Shown one piece after another: positions 1-9,098 of a stretch of DNA of 64,000 bases. The position numbers and the translations under genes are program-made. The notes beneath the pieces were generated by a model. The model did no database searches. It was not told the origin of the DNA and saw only the letters and a list, made by a program, of their open reading frames with translations. The DNA lies in assembly GCF_008806385.1 (NCBI RefSeq), contig NZ_VZZK01000001.1, positions 1 through 64,000 of the forward strand. Direction: 5' to 3'. The stretch is from Methylobacterium soli (GTDB lineage Bacteria; Pseudomonadota; Alphaproteobacteria; Rhizobiales; Beijerinckiaceae). The first letter of the stretch is position 1; the number at the start of each line of letters is the position of its first letter.

Positions 1-1
1 C

Positions 2-124
2 GACACCCCCGAGCGCATGTATGCCGAGGCCGGCCTCGACGCCGACGCCATCGTGGCCCTCGTCCGGGACACCCTGCCGGAGCGTCAGGACAGCCGGACC
101 GGCAGCCGGCTGCGCCTCGCCTGA
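2..124 (+). CDS. C-terminal end of a probable 1-deoxy-D-xylulose-5-phosphate synthase (partial)
   Basis: Only the last 40 codons are present; the frame enters from the left edge and ends at TGA 122-124. The tail contains DTPERMYAEAGLDADAIV, which resembles the closing helix of alphaproteobacterial Dxs proteins (pattern P-x-x-M-Y-x-x-A-G-L-D/T-A-x-x-I). Dxs makes 1-deoxyxylulose 5-phosphate, the first MEP-pathway intermediate, so a place directly before squalene and hopene genes would make sense as precursor supply. The assignment rests on a short tail and on context; another thiamine-dependent transketolase-family enzyme is possible. Confidence 0.5.
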   Translation, partial: DTPERMYAEAGLDADAIVALVRDTLPERQDSRTGSRLRLA

Positions 125-283
125 GGCCGCGGCTTTCGGGTGGCCGCGCAGGGCTTCGCGCCGGGGTGTGGCCGCCAAATCCTTGTCCAATCCGCCGTTC
201 GATGACACAAGCGCGCGGCATGACGGGTCGCCCAGGGTGGAAATCACCCTCGGGCGCCGTTTTCCTTTGACGATACGAGCGTG

Positions 284-1309
284 ATGGCAGAGGCGACCCA
301 GACCGGCATCTCCGATCCCGGCCCCGTGCTGATCACCGGCGCGAGCGGATTTCTCGGCGCCGCCCTGGTCGACGTGTTTCGGGCGGCCGGCTTTCCGGTC
401 CGGATCCTGGTGCGCGCCTCGAGCCCGCGTACGAATCTGACCTGGACCGATGTCGAGACCGCGGAGGGCGACATGCGCGACGCCGCGGCGGTGGCCGGCG
501 CCATGCGGGGCATGCGCTACCTCGTCCACGCGGCGGCCGATTACCGGCTCTGGGCGCCCGACATGGAGGAGCTCGTCCGCACCAACCGCGACGGCACGCG
601 CCTCCTGATGGAGGCGGCCTTGCGGGCGGGCGTCGAGCGCATCGTCTACACGTCGAGCGTCGCCACCATCAAGCCGCACGACGACGGCACGCCCGCCGAC
701 GAGACCCGGCCCCTCACCCCCGGCACCGCGATCGGCGCCTACAAGCGCAGCAAGGTCGTGGCCGAGCGCGTGGTCGACGAGATGGTGGCACGCGACGGCC
801 TGCCCGCCGTGATCGTGAACCCCTCGACGCCCATCGGCCCGCGGGACGTGAAGCCGACGCCGACGGGGCGCATCATCCAGGAGGCCGCGCTCGGCCGGAT
901 GCCGGCCTTCGTCGATACCGGGCTCAACCTCGCCCATGTGGACGACGTCGCGGCCGGGCATCTTCTCGCCCTGCAGAAGGGCCGCCTCGGCGAGAAGTAC
1001 ATCCTCGGCGGCGAAAACGTGCTCCTGTCGCAGATGCTCGCTGACATCGCCGGCATGGTCGGGCGCAAGCCGCCGACCGTGAACCTGCCCCGGGCGGTGG
1101 TCTACCCGATCGCCTTCGTGTCCGAGCAGGTCGCCCGCTTCACCGGCAAGGCGCCCTTCGCGACCATCGACGGCATCCGCATGTCCCGCTACCGGATGTT
1201 CTTCACCGACGCCAAGGCGCGGACCGAGCTCGCCTACACCGCGCGGCCCTATCGCGAGGGCCTGTCCGACGCGATCCGGTGGTTTCGCGGCGCGGGGTAC
1301 CTGAGGTGA
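284..1309 (+). CDS. hpnA: Hopanoid-associated sugar epimerase/NAD-dependent dehydratase HpnA
   Basis: An extended short-chain dehydrogenase of about 341 residues. The N-terminus carries the Rossmann motif TGASGFLG for NAD(P) binding, and a YxxxK active-site pair is visible in AYKRSK with an upstream TSS triad serine. The family is called hopanoid-associated sugar epimerase; its exact substrate in hopanoid side-chain assembly is not settled. I prefer ATG 284, although an in-frame GTG lies directly before it at 281. It is the first gene of a tightly packed hpnA-C-D-E-shc-hpnG run, and its stop overlaps the hpnC start by 4 bp, implying translational coupling. Confidence 0.9.
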   Translation: MAEATQTGISDPGPVLITGASGFLGAALVDVFRAAGFPVRILVRASSPRTNLTWTDVETAEGDMRDAAAVAGAMRGMRYLVHAAADYRLWAPDMEELVRTNRDGTRLLMEAALRAGVERIVYTSSVATIKPHDDGTPADETRPLTPGTAIGAYKRSKVVAERVVDEMVARDGLPAVIVNPSTPIGPRDVKPTPTGRIIQEAALGRMPAFVDTGLNLAHVDDVAAGHLLALQKGRLGEKYILGGENVLLSQMLADIAGMVGRKPPTVNLPRAVVYPIAFVSEQVARFTGKAPFATIDGIRMSRYRMFFTDAKARTELAYTARPYREGLSDAIRWFRGAGYLR

Positions 1310-2208
1310 GCGCGGGCCTGCAGAACGCGACCGCCGCGCGCTCCGGCAAGGGGCACCGCGACGAGAACTTCCCGGTCGCCTCCCACCTGATCCATCCGCG
1401 CCACCGCGGCGCGATCCTGGCCTTCTACGACTTCGTCAGGGCCGGCGACGACGTCGCCGACCATGGCGGCCTGTCGCCCGAGCGCAAGATTGCGCTCCTC
1501 GACGGCCTCGCCGACGCGCTCACCGGCAGGGGGCCCCGCGACGAGGAGGCCGAGCCCCTGCGGCGGGAGCTCGCCGCCCGCAATCTGGCGCCGACCCACG
1601 CCCTCGAACTCCTCGACGCCTTCCGGATGGATGCGCGCAAGAGCCGGTACGCGGATTGGGACGAGCTGATCCATTACTGCCGCTACTCGGCGATGCCGGT
1701 CGGCCGCTACGTGCTCGACGTGCACGGGGAGGATCCGGCCCGGGTCTGGGCCGCGTCGGACGCCATCTGCGCCGCCCTGCAGATCATCAACCACCTCCAG
1801 GATTGCGGAAAGGATTTCCGCGACCTCGACCGGGTCTACATCCCGCAGGACAGCCTCGATCGCCACGGCGCCAGCGTGGCGATGCTCGGCACTGAGCGCG
1901 CGAGCCCGCAGCTGCGCGCCGTGATCGCGGAGCTGGCCGAGCGTACCCTCGGATTGCTCGATGAGGGCGCGGTGCTGCCCGACCTCATCGACGACCTGCG
2001 TCTCGCCCTTGAGATCGCCGCGATCCATCGTCTGGCCGTGGTGCTGGCCCGTGGGCTGACGACGCGCGATCCCTTGTCCGAGAAGGTCCATCACGGCAAG
2101 GCGGCCTTCGCCCTGACGGCCCTCGGGGGGATCCTCGGGACCCTGGCGCGCCGCCCCTTCCGTGGGCGAGCCCTGCGCGCCGCCGCTGCTGAAGGAGCGC
2201 GACGTTGA
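1306..2208 (+). CDS. hpnC: Squalene synthase HpnC (hydroxysqualene synthase half)
   Basis: A trans-isoprenyl diphosphate synthase of 300 residues. Both aspartate-rich motifs are present: DDVAD after AFYDFVRAG near residue 50, and the second in INHLQDCGKDFRD near residue 165. In the HpnCDE route, HpnC and HpnD together turn two farnesyl diphosphates into squalene through presqualene diphosphate and hydroxysqualene; HpnC is assigned the conversion of presqualene diphosphate to hydroxysqualene. GTG 1306 is chosen because it gives a GTGA overlap with the hpnA stop and leaves the conserved N-terminus (GKGHRDENFPVAS) intact. The stop overlaps the TTG start of hpnD. Confidence 0.93.
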   Translation: MSAGLQNATAARSGKGHRDENFPVASHLIHPRHRGAILAFYDFVRAGDDVADHGGLSPERKIALLDGLADALTGRGPRDEEAEPLRRELAARNLAPTHALELLDAFRMDARKSRYADWDELIHYCRYSAMPVGRYVLDVHGEDPARVWAASDAICAALQIINHLQDCGKDFRDLDRVYIPQDSLDRHGASVAMLGTERASPQLRAVIAELAERTLGLLDEGAVLPDLIDDLRLALEIAAIHRLAVVLARGLTTRDPLSEKVHHGKAAFALTALGGILGTLARRPFRGRALRAAAAEGARR

Positions 2209-3059
2209 GCGCCACCGCGACGCCGATGCCCGAGACCGCCGGCGCGGCGGCGCCCGCCCTGCCGGCGGCCGGCTCCTCGTTCTACACCGCGATGCGCCTG
2301 CTGCCGAAGCCCCGGCGCGAGGCCATGTACGCCGTCTACGCCTTCTGCCGCGCCGTCGACGACGTGGCCGATGACGGCGGGCCGGCCGAGATCCGCGCCG
2401 CCGAGCTCGACCGCTGGCGCGCCGACATCGATGCGCTCTTCGCCGGCAAGCCGCCGGCGCGCGTCCAGGATCTCGTCGGGCCGGTGCGCGCGTACGATCT
2501 CAAGCGCGCGGATTTCCACGCCGTCATCGACGGCATGGCGATGGACGCCTTCGAGGACATCGTGGCGCCGGACGAGGCCGCCCTCGATCTCTATTGCGAC
2601 CGGGTGGCCAGCGCGGTCGGGCGCCTCTCGGTGCGGATCTTCGGCATGCCGGAGGAAGACGGCATCCGCCTCGCGTGGCACCAGGGCCGGGCGCTCCAGC
2701 TCACCAACATCCTGCGCGACATCGACGAGGATGCCGGGCGGGGCCGCCTCTACCTTCCGCGCGAGAAGCTCGCGGCCATCGGCCTGACTGCGCCGACGCC
2801 CCAGGCGGCGATCGCGCATCCGCGAATCGGGGAGGTCTGCGCCGCGGTCGCGCGGGAGGCCGACGCCCATTACCGGGCGACCTGGGACATCATCGGGCGC
2901 TCTCCCCGCAAGGCCACGAAGGCGGCCCGCCTGATGGCCGCGGCCTACCGGCTCTACCTCGACGCCCTGCTGCGGCGGGGCTGGCAGGCGCCCCGCGGCC
3001 GGGTGAAGCCCGGCAAGCTCGCCCTCCTGGCGGTCGCCCTGCGTCACGGGATCGTCTGA
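2205..3059 (+). CDS. hpnD: Presqualene diphosphate synthase HpnD
   Basis: 284 residues of the squalene/phytoene synthase family. The substrate-binding motifs are clear: YAFCRAVDDVADDGG near residue 45 and LTNILRDIDEDAGRGR near residue 165. HpnD condenses two farnesyl diphosphates to presqualene diphosphate, the step before HpnC. The start is a TTG at 2205 with a good ribosome-binding site (GAAGGAG at 2191-2197) and a TTGA overlap with the hpnC stop. The stop codon TGA shares its A with the ATG of hpnE, so hpnC, hpnD and hpnE are probably translated as a coupled unit. Confidence 0.94.
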   Translation: MSATATPMPETAGAAAPALPAAGSSFYTAMRLLPKPRREAMYAVYAFCRAVDDVADDGGPAEIRAAELDRWRADIDALFAGKPPARVQDLVGPVRAYDLKRADFHAVIDGMAMDAFEDIVAPDEAALDLYCDRVASAVGRLSVRIFGMPEEDGIRLAWHQGRALQLTNILRDIDEDAGRGRLYLPREKLAAIGLTAPTPQAAIAHPRIGEVCAAVAREADAHYRATWDIIGRSPRKATKAARLMAAAYRLYLDALLRRGWQAPRGRVKPGKLALLAVALRHGIV

Positions 3060-4345
3060 TGGCCACCATCCACGTCGTCGGCGCCGGCCTGGCCGGCCTC
3101 TCGGCCGCCGTCTCGCTCGTCGAGCGCGGGGCGCGCGTCGTGCTGCACGAGGCCGCCAAGCAGGCGGGGGGGCGCTGCCGCTCCTATTACGACCCGACGC
3201 TCGGCCTGACGATCGACAACGGTAACCACCTGCTCCTGTCGGGCAACACCGATTCGCTCGGCTTCATGCGGATCATCGGCGCCCCGGCGGATGCCCTGAC
3301 CGGACCCGCCGAGGCCGCGTTCGACTTCGCCGACCTGCGTTCGGGCGAGCGCTGGCGCCTGCGCCCGAATGCCGGGCGCCTGCCCTGGTGGATCCTCAGC
3401 CGGGCCCGGCGGGTGCCGGGCAGCCGCGCCCGCGACTACCTGGCGCCGCTCGGCATCCTCAAGGCCGCGGCCGGCAAGCCCGAGGGCCAGGGCGGCACCA
3501 TCGGGCAGAGCATGGCCTGCGAGGGCGTGCTCTACGAGCGCTTGTGGCACCCGGTGCTGCTCGCGGCCCTCAACACCGATCCCCGCGAGAGCGATGTCGG
3601 CCTGGCGGCCAGGATCCTGCGCGAGACGCTGGGCGCCGGCGGCAGCGCCTGCCGCCCCCTCGTGGCGGTCGCCGGCCTCTCGGCGGCCTTCGTCGACCCG
3701 GCTGTCGCCTATCTCGAGCGCAAGGGCGCCGAGATCCGCTTCGGCCGCCGCCTGCGCGGCCTGAGCTTCGGCGCGGGCCGGATCGCGCGGCTCGACTTCA
3801 CCGACGAGCCCGTCGATCTCGGCCCCGATGATTCGGTGGTGCTGGCGCTGCCGCCCTGGGTCGCGGCCGAGATCCTGCCGGGACTGGCCGCGCCCAAGAA
3901 CTTCCGCTCCATCGTCAACGCGCATTTTGCTGTGGTTCCAAAAGCCGGGAGCCCGCTTCTTCTCGGCGTCGTAAACGGCCTCACGGAATGGTTGTTTGCT
4001 TATCCCGACCGGTATTCAGTCACGATCAGCGGCGCCGATCGTCTGCTCGATACGCCGCGCGAAGACTTGGCGCGGCAGATCTGGTCGGAGATTGCAACCC
4101 TCGGCAATCTTGATCCGGAACTGCCTAGCTGGCAGATCGTCAAGGAGAAGCGCGCAACCTTCGCCGCAACGCCCGAAGAGGCGGCGCGGCGCCCGGCGGC
4201 AGCGACGCATTACGACAATCTCGTCCTGGCAGGCGATTGGACCGCGACCGGCCTGCCATCGACGATCGAGGGAGCGATCCGCTCAGGCAAAACCGCCGCG
4301 CTCGCACTCATGTGCGAACCGGCACGCGGACGCGGCGCGGCGTGA
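3059..4345 (+). CDS. hpnE: Hydroxysqualene dehydroxylase HpnE
   Basis: A 428-residue FAD-dependent amine-oxidase-fold protein. It opens with the dinucleotide-binding motif GAGLAGLSAAVSL and a GGRCRS loop, and closes with an FAD-contacting segment LAGDWTATGLPSTIEGAI. The family reduces hydroxysqualene to squalene, completing the HpnCDE pathway. ATG 3059 overlaps the hpnD stop (TGATG). The last third of the gene, from about 3920, has a clearly lower G+C content and different codon choice from the first two thirds, although the reading frame is intact and the conserved C-terminus is complete. A gap of 41 bp separates it from shc. Confidence 0.92.
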   Translation: MATIHVVGAGLAGLSAAVSLVERGARVVLHEAAKQAGGRCRSYYDPTLGLTIDNGNHLLLSGNTDSLGFMRIIGAPADALTGPAEAAFDFADLRSGERWRLRPNAGRLPWWILSRARRVPGSRARDYLAPLGILKAAAGKPEGQGGTIGQSMACEGVLYERLWHPVLLAALNTDPRESDVGLAARILRETLGAGGSACRPLVAVAGLSAAFVDPAVAYLERKGAEIRFGRRLRGLSFGAGRIARLDFTDEPVDLGPDDSVVLALPPWVAAEILPGLAAPKNFRSIVNAHFAVVPKAGSPLLLGVVNGLTEWLFAYPDRYSVTISGADRLLDTPREDLARQIWSEIATLGNLDPELPSWQIVKEKRATFAATPEEAARRPAAATHYDNLVLAGDWTATGLPSTIEGAIRSGKTAALALMCEPARGRGAA

Positions 4346-4386
4346 GGCATACGGCCGCCTGATGAGGGGCCGGTAAGGCGAGGACG

Positions 4387-6384
4387 ATGCGAGAGGCTGT
4401 GAACAAGGTCGAGGCGCTGCAGCGCCCGAAGACCCAGGACATTTCCCTGGAGGATGTCGAGCGCGGCGTGGTGAGCGCGACGCGGGCGTTGACGCGCCTC
4501 GCGCATGCCGACGGCCATATCTGCTTCGAGCTCGAGGCGGATGCCACCATCCCGTCCGAGTACATCCTGTTCCATCAGTTCCGCGCGACCACGCCTCGTC
4601 CCGGCCTCGAGGAGAAGATCGCTCAGTACCTGCGCCGGACGCAGGGCAAGCACGGCGGCTGGGCCCTTGTGCACGAGGGCCCCTTCGACATCAGCGCCAG
4701 CGTGAAGGCCTATTTCGCCCTCAAGATGATCGGCGACGACATCGAGGCGCCGCATATGCGCCGCGCCCGCGAGGCGATCCTGTCGCGCGGCGGCGCCGCG
4801 AATTCCAACGTCTTCACCCGCTTCCTCCTCGCCCTCTACGGCGAGGTGCCCTGGCGCGCCGTCCCGGTGATGCCGGTCGAGGTGATGTTCCTGCCGAAGT
4901 GGTTCCCGTTCCACCTCGACAAGGTCTCGTACTGGGCCCGCTGCGTGATGGTGCCCATGTTCGTGCTGCAGGCGACGAAGCCCCGCGCCCGCAATCCGCG
5001 CGGCATCGGCGTGCAGGAACTGTTCGTCACCCCGCCGGACCATGTCCGCACCTGGCCGGGCTCGCCGCACGCCACCTGGCCCTGGACCCCGATCTTCGGC
5101 GGCATCGACCGGGTGCTGCAGAAGGTCGAGAACTTCCTCCCGAAGACGCCGCGCCGGCGCGCCAAGGAGAAGGCCGTCGCCTGGGTGAGCGAGCGCCTGA
5201 ACGGCGAGGACGGCCTCGGGGCCATCTTCCCCGCCATGGTCAACACGGTGCTGATGTACGAGGTGATGGGGTACCCGTCCGATCACCCGCAGGTCCGCAT
5301 CGCCTGCGAGGCGATCGAGAAGCTCGTGGTCGAGAAGGATCACGAGGCTTATGTCCAGCCCTGCGTCTCGCCGGTCTGGGATACGGCTCTCGCGAGCCAC
5401 GCGCTGCTCGAGGCCGGCGGCCCCGACGCCGAGCAGCAGGCCCGCCGCGGGCTCGACTGGCTGAAGCCCCGTCAGGTCCTCGACATCGTCGGCGACTGGG
5501 CGGCGAGCCGGCCGAACGTGCGTCCGGGCGGCTGGGCGTTCCAGTACGCCAACGCCCATTATCCCGATCTCGACGACACCGCGGTGGTGGTGATGGCGAT
5601 GCACCGGGCCATGCGCCAGCACGGCCTCGTGGCCGACATGCCCGATTACACCACCGCGATCGCCCGCGCCCGCGAATGGGTCGAGGGCCTGCAATCGAGC
5701 GATGGGGGTTGGGCGGCCTTCGATGCCGACAACAACCACATGTACCTGAACCATATCCCGTTCTCGGACCACGGCGCGCTCCTCGACCCGCCGACCGCGG
5801 ACGTGACGGCCCGCGTCGTCTCGATGCTCGCCCAGCTCGGCGAGACCCGGGCGAGCTCCAAGGCCCTCGACCGGGGCGTCGATTACCTGTTCGCCGAGCA
5901 GGAGAAGGACGGCAGCTGGTACGGCCGCTGGGGCATGAACTTCATCTACGGGACCTGGTCGGTCCTCTGCGCCCTGAACGCGGCGGGCGTCGATCCGCAA
6001 TCGCCGGAGGTCCGGCGCGCCGTGGCCTGGCTGATCCGCATCCAGAATCCGGATGGCGGCTGGGGCGAGGACGCGTCGAGCTACAAGATCGATCCGGCCT
6101 TCGAGCCCGGCTACAGCACCGCCTCGCAGACCGCCTGGGCCCTGCTCGCCCTGATGGCAGCCGGCGCGGCCGACGAGGCGGCGGTGACGCGCGGCATCAA
6201 TTATCTGGCGCGCACGCAGGGCGCGGACGGGTTCTGGAACGAGGAGCGCTACACCGCGACCGGGTTCCCGCGGGTGTTCTACCTGCGCTACCACGGCTAC
6301 TCGAAGTTCTTCCCGCTCTGGGCCATGGCGCGCTACCGCAACCTGAAGCATAGCAACACCCGCCAGGTCGCCTTCGGGATGTGA
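4387..6384 (+). CDS. shc: Squalene-hopene cyclase
   Basis: 665 residues, the usual length for bacterial squalene-hopene cyclase (HpnF). The protonating motif DLDDTAV sits at residues 394-400, and several QW repeats are visible, for example QGKHGGW near the N-terminus, QSSDGGW, QEKDGSW, QNPDGGWGED and QGADGFW toward the C-terminus. It cyclises squalene to hopene (diploptene) and diplopterol at the cytoplasmic membrane. It is the fifth gene of the + strand run and lies 41 bp after hpnE. The next gene, hpnG, starts 108 bp downstream with no strong terminator between them. Confidence 0.97.
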   Translation: MREAVNKVEALQRPKTQDISLEDVERGVVSATRALTRLAHADGHICFELEADATIPSEYILFHQFRATTPRPGLEEKIAQYLRRTQGKHGGWALVHEGPFDISASVKAYFALKMIGDDIEAPHMRRAREAILSRGGAANSNVFTRFLLALYGEVPWRAVPVMPVEVMFLPKWFPFHLDKVSYWARCVMVPMFVLQATKPRARNPRGIGVQELFVTPPDHVRTWPGSPHATWPWTPIFGGIDRVLQKVENFLPKTPRRRAKEKAVAWVSERLNGEDGLGAIFPAMVNTVLMYEVMGYPSDHPQVRIACEAIEKLVVEKDHEAYVQPCVSPVWDTALASHALLEAGGPDAEQQARRGLDWLKPRQVLDIVGDWAASRPNVRPGGWAFQYANAHYPDLDDTAVVVMAMHRAMRQHGLVADMPDYTTAIARAREWVEGLQSSDGGWAAFDADNNHMYLNHIPFSDHGALLDPPTADVTARVVSMLAQLGETRASSKALDRGVDYLFAEQEKDGSWYGRWGMNFIYGTWSVLCALNAAGVDPQSPEVRRAVAWLIRIQNPDGGWGEDASSYKIDPAFEPGYSTASQTAWALLALMAAGAADEAAVTRGINYLARTQGADGFWNEERYTATGFPRVFYLRYHGYSKFFPLWAMARYRNLKHSNTRQVAFGM

Positions 6385-6492
6385 GGCGCCGGGGCCCGGA
6401 TTTGGGCCCCGCGCCCAGCCAGCCCCGGAACGCCGCTCGGAAGGCCCGGAACGCATGCTGCGCGCAAGTCCCTCCCCTGAACGACGGCCCGC

Positions 6493-7221
6493 ATGACCCG
6501 CGTGGCGCGGACCGACGGATCCCCCGCGTTGACGGGCCGCGAGACTGGCCCCCTGCCCGTCCTCGCGGTTACCGGGCTCGCCAAGGAGGCGCGTATGGCC
6601 GAGGGGCCGGGCGTGATCGCGGTCGGAACCGGCGGAAACCCGCACCGGCTGCGCCAATTCCTCGCCGAGCGGCGTGAGGCCGGATGCCGGGCCGTCGTCA
6701 GCTTCGGGATCGCGGGCGGCCTCGACCCGGCCCTGGCTCCGGGCGATATCGTGATTGCCGCGGGCATCGTCTCGGAGTCCGGCCGCAGCCCGGCCGATTC
6801 GGCGCTGGTGCGCAGCCTCCTGGCGCGGCTTCAGGATTCCCGCCTGCGGGTCGTCAGCGGTGATCTCGCGGGGGTCGACGCCGCCGTGACGACGCTCGCC
6901 GGCAAGGCCGAGCTTCGGGCGGTCTCGGGCGCCTGCGCCGTCGACATGGAATCGCATGTCGCGGCGGATTTCGCGGGCCGGCACGGGCTGCCCTTCGCGG
7001 CGATCCGGGTCGTCTGCGATCCGGCCGAGCAGGCCTTGCCGGCCTTCGCCGCGCAGGCGCTGAAGCCGAATGGCGAGCCCGATCTCGGCAAGGTTCTGGG
7101 GGCGCTGGTGCGGGGCTCGGCCAGTCTCGGCAGCCTGATTCGCCTCGCCCGCGATTCCTCGGCGGCCTTCGGGTCCCTGAGCCGGGCCCGCGCTCGGCTC
7201 GGGGTGGGCCTCGGTATCTGA
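6493..7221 (+). CDS. hpnG: Adenosylhopane nucleosidase/phosphorylase HpnG
   Basis: 242 residues of the purine nucleoside phosphorylase/MTA-SAH nucleosidase fold. Family features are the GIAGGLDPALAPGDIV segment near residue 75 and the ribose-binding VDMESH motif near residue 152. HpnG removes adenine from adenosylhopane on the way to ribosylhopane or bacteriohopanetetrol and acts after HpnH; both roles are known from hopanoid genetics in Methylobacterium and Burkholderia. The ATG at 6493 is the furthest plausible start; the conserved part begins about 22 residues later. It ends just before a terminator shared with convergent hpnH. Confidence 0.9.
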   Translation: MTRVARTDGSPALTGRETGPLPVLAVTGLAKEARMAEGPGVIAVGTGGNPHRLRQFLAERREAGCRAVVSFGIAGGLDPALAPGDIVIAAGIVSESGRSPADSALVRSLLARLQDSRLRVVSGDLAGVDAAVTTLAGKAELRAVSGACAVDMESHVAADFAGRHGLPFAAIRVVCDPAEQALPAFAAQALKPNGEPDLGKVLGALVRGSASLGSLIRLARDSSAAFGSLSRARARLGVGLGI

Positions 7222-7272
7222 CCACAGCTCGGCCCCAGCCGGTGGGCTGCGCCCCTCGGCATTGCCCAAAGA

Positions 7273-7301
7273 AAAGCCCCGCGGGAGACCCGCGGGGCTT
7301 T
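7273..7301. terminator. Bidirectional terminator between hpnG and hpnH
   Basis: A perfect 13-bp inverted repeat: left arm 7273-7285, right arm 7289-7301, loop AGA. The stem is G+C-rich in its loop-proximal ten pairs and closed by A-T pairs, so it ends in a short T-run in either direction. It sits between the stops of the convergent genes hpnG (+) and hpnH (-), as expected for a shared intrinsic terminator. Confidence 0.85.
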
Positions 7302-7335
7302 CGCGTCGTCGGTCAGGATGCTGCGCGGCGGCGCC

Positions 7336-8499
7336 TCAGGCGGCGGTGCGCTTGCGGGCTTCCTGCTTCGTGTCGATGCCGGAGGCTTTGATCTCCGAGA
7401 GCTTCTGGGCGACGTTGCGCGAGAACACGAACTCCGCCGGGCGCTGATTCTCGAGGCTGACCTCGGGTGCCATCTCGCCCTCGGTCTTGATGCCGCGAAT
7501 CGCGTGGACGAGGGGCTTCCAGGGCTTGCGCACCGAATCGACCACCGAGGAGGCCTCGTAGCCGGAATGCACCATGCAATCGGCGCACTTCTCGTAATTG
7601 CCGGTGCCGTAGGCGTCCCAGTCGGTCTCTTCCATCAACTCCTTGAAGGTCGCCGCGTAGCCCTCGCCGAGGAGATAGCAGGGCTTCTGCCAGCCGAAGA
7701 CGGTGCGGGTCGGGTTGCCCCAGGGGGTGCAATGGTAGGTCTGGTTGCCGGCGAGGAAGTCGAGGAACAGGCCCGATTGCTGGAAGGTCCACTTCTCGCG
7801 GCCCTTCTCCTTGCCGTGCCGGAACACGCCGCGGAACAGGTCCTTCGTGGCCTTCCGGTTGAGGAAGTGCTTCTGGTCGGGGGCCCGCTCGTAGGCGTAG
7901 CCGGGCGAGACGGTGATGCCGTCGATGCCCATCTTCGTCACGCTGTCGAAGAAGTCCGCGATCTTGTCGGCCGAGGAATTGTTGAAGAACGTGCAGTTGA
8001 TGGTGACCCGGAAGCCCATCTCCTTGGCGGTCTTGATGGCCGAGACGGCCTTGTCATACACGCCGCGCTGGCACACCGACTGGTCGTGCATCTCCTTGTC
8101 GCCGTCGAGATGGATCGACCAGGTGAAGTACGGGCTCGGCTTGTACTCCTTGATCTTCTTCTCGAGGAGGAGCGCGTTCGTGCAGACGATGGCGAACTTC
8201 TTCTGGGCGATGATGCCCTCGACGATCTGGGGCAGATCCTTGTGGAGAAGCGGCTCGCCGCCCGCGATCACCACCACGGGTGCGCCGCACTCGCGCACTG
8301 ATTCGAGCGCGTCGGCGACGGGCAGGCGCTTGTTCAGGATCTCGTCCGGATAGTCGATCTTGCCGCATCCGGCGCAGGCGAGATTGCAGCGGAACAGGGG
8401 CTCCATCATCATCACCAGAGGATAGCGCTTGCGCCCCGTCAGGTGCTGCTTGAGGATGTAGCCGCCGATCTTCGCGACGTACCGGAGGGGAATACCCAA
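7336..8499 (-). CDS. hpnH: Radical SAM adenosylhopane synthase HpnH
   Basis: 387 residues. The radical SAM cluster motif CxxxCxxC is at C38, C42 and C45 (CNLACAGC), followed by the SAM-binding GGEPLL segment and a C-terminal DUF3463-type region with further cysteines (YEKCADCM). HpnH couples the 5'-deoxyadenosyl radical to diploptene to give adenosylhopane, the first committed step toward extended C35 hopanoids. It is monocistronic here, convergent with hpnG and divergent from hpnN across a 0.6-kb gap. The product feeds HpnG and then the HpnI/K/J enzymes encoded further right. Confidence 0.95.
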   Translation of the reverse strand: MGIPLRYVAKIGGYILKQHLTGRKRYPLVMMMEPLFRCNLACAGCGKIDYPDEILNKRLPVADALESVRECGAPVVVIAGGEPLLHKDLPQIVEGIIAQKKFAIVCTNALLLEKKIKEYKPSPYFTWSIHLDGDKEMHDQSVCQRGVYDKAVSAIKTAKEMGFRVTINCTFFNNSSADKIADFFDSVTKMGIDGITVSPGYAYERAPDQKHFLNRKATKDLFRGVFRHGKEKGREKWTFQQSGLFLDFLAGNQTYHCTPWGNPTRTVFGWQKPCYLLGEGYAATFKELMEETDWDAYGTGNYEKCADCMVHSGYEASSVVDSVRKPWKPLVHAIRGIKTEGEMAPEVSLENQRPAEFVFSRNVAQKLSEIKASGIDTKQEARKRTAA

Positions 8500-9098
8500 G
8501 ACGCGGCTCCTTTGTTTTTGGCCCCAGATTGACGGGCTGCTTAGCGTGAAAAGGATACGAATTCCAGCGATCTAGGTTGGAATGGATCTCAAACCGGACC
8601 CTATTCCGACGCACGCGCACGTGTTTCCGGAGATGACGCATGGAGGCCACAGCCGTAACGTCCCGCGGGCTTCCGCCACTCGCGTGGGCAGACGCCTATC
8701 CCAGGCACGGCGCGTTTTCCTAGCCCCGCCATCGAATGCCAGCTTTGCGTCGGGATTGAGACAACGACTGCAGGTTGAGCTTGGCCGTAAGCTTGTTGCG
8801 GTGCGAAATCACACCTGGAGCACAGGAAAAACCGAGAAAACTCGACCCGCGTTGCATTCGGGCCCTCGTCCCTTTACTGAGCAGCCCCATCGCTGCGGGC
8901 CGACGGCAAGCGTCTCGCGGCGCGGGAGAAATCGGTCGGTCCCTATATGGCCGTGATCCGCGGCGCGGGTCCGGCCCCGGGGCGTTTCCCATGAGCGGGT
9001 GTTTGTGGCAAACGCCCTGGTTTCCCGTTGCGTCGCACATTCTCCCCCGGAAAGCCGCAGCCTTTTTCCGGTCGGTGCTCTAAGCAGGCAGGATACTC
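8500..9098. other. Divergent intergenic region between hpnH and hpnN
   Basis: About 600 bp between two divergent hopanoid genes. Open frames here lack a ribosome-binding site, give arginine-rich low-complexity proteins and match no family I know, so I call no gene. The sequence is visibly less G+C-rich than the flanking genes, as expected for two promoters. I could not pick out convincing -35/-10 boxes or a riboswitch. Confidence 0.5.

Noticed and set aside
4210..7269. Long antisense open frame of about 1000 codons opposite shc
   Set aside because: High-G+C shadow frame of shc and hpnG; low-complexity product with no domain.
8582..8956. An open frame of 124 codons in the hpnH-hpnN gap
   Set aside because: No ribosome-binding site, arginine-rich low-complexity product and poor codon choice; more likely promoter DNA.
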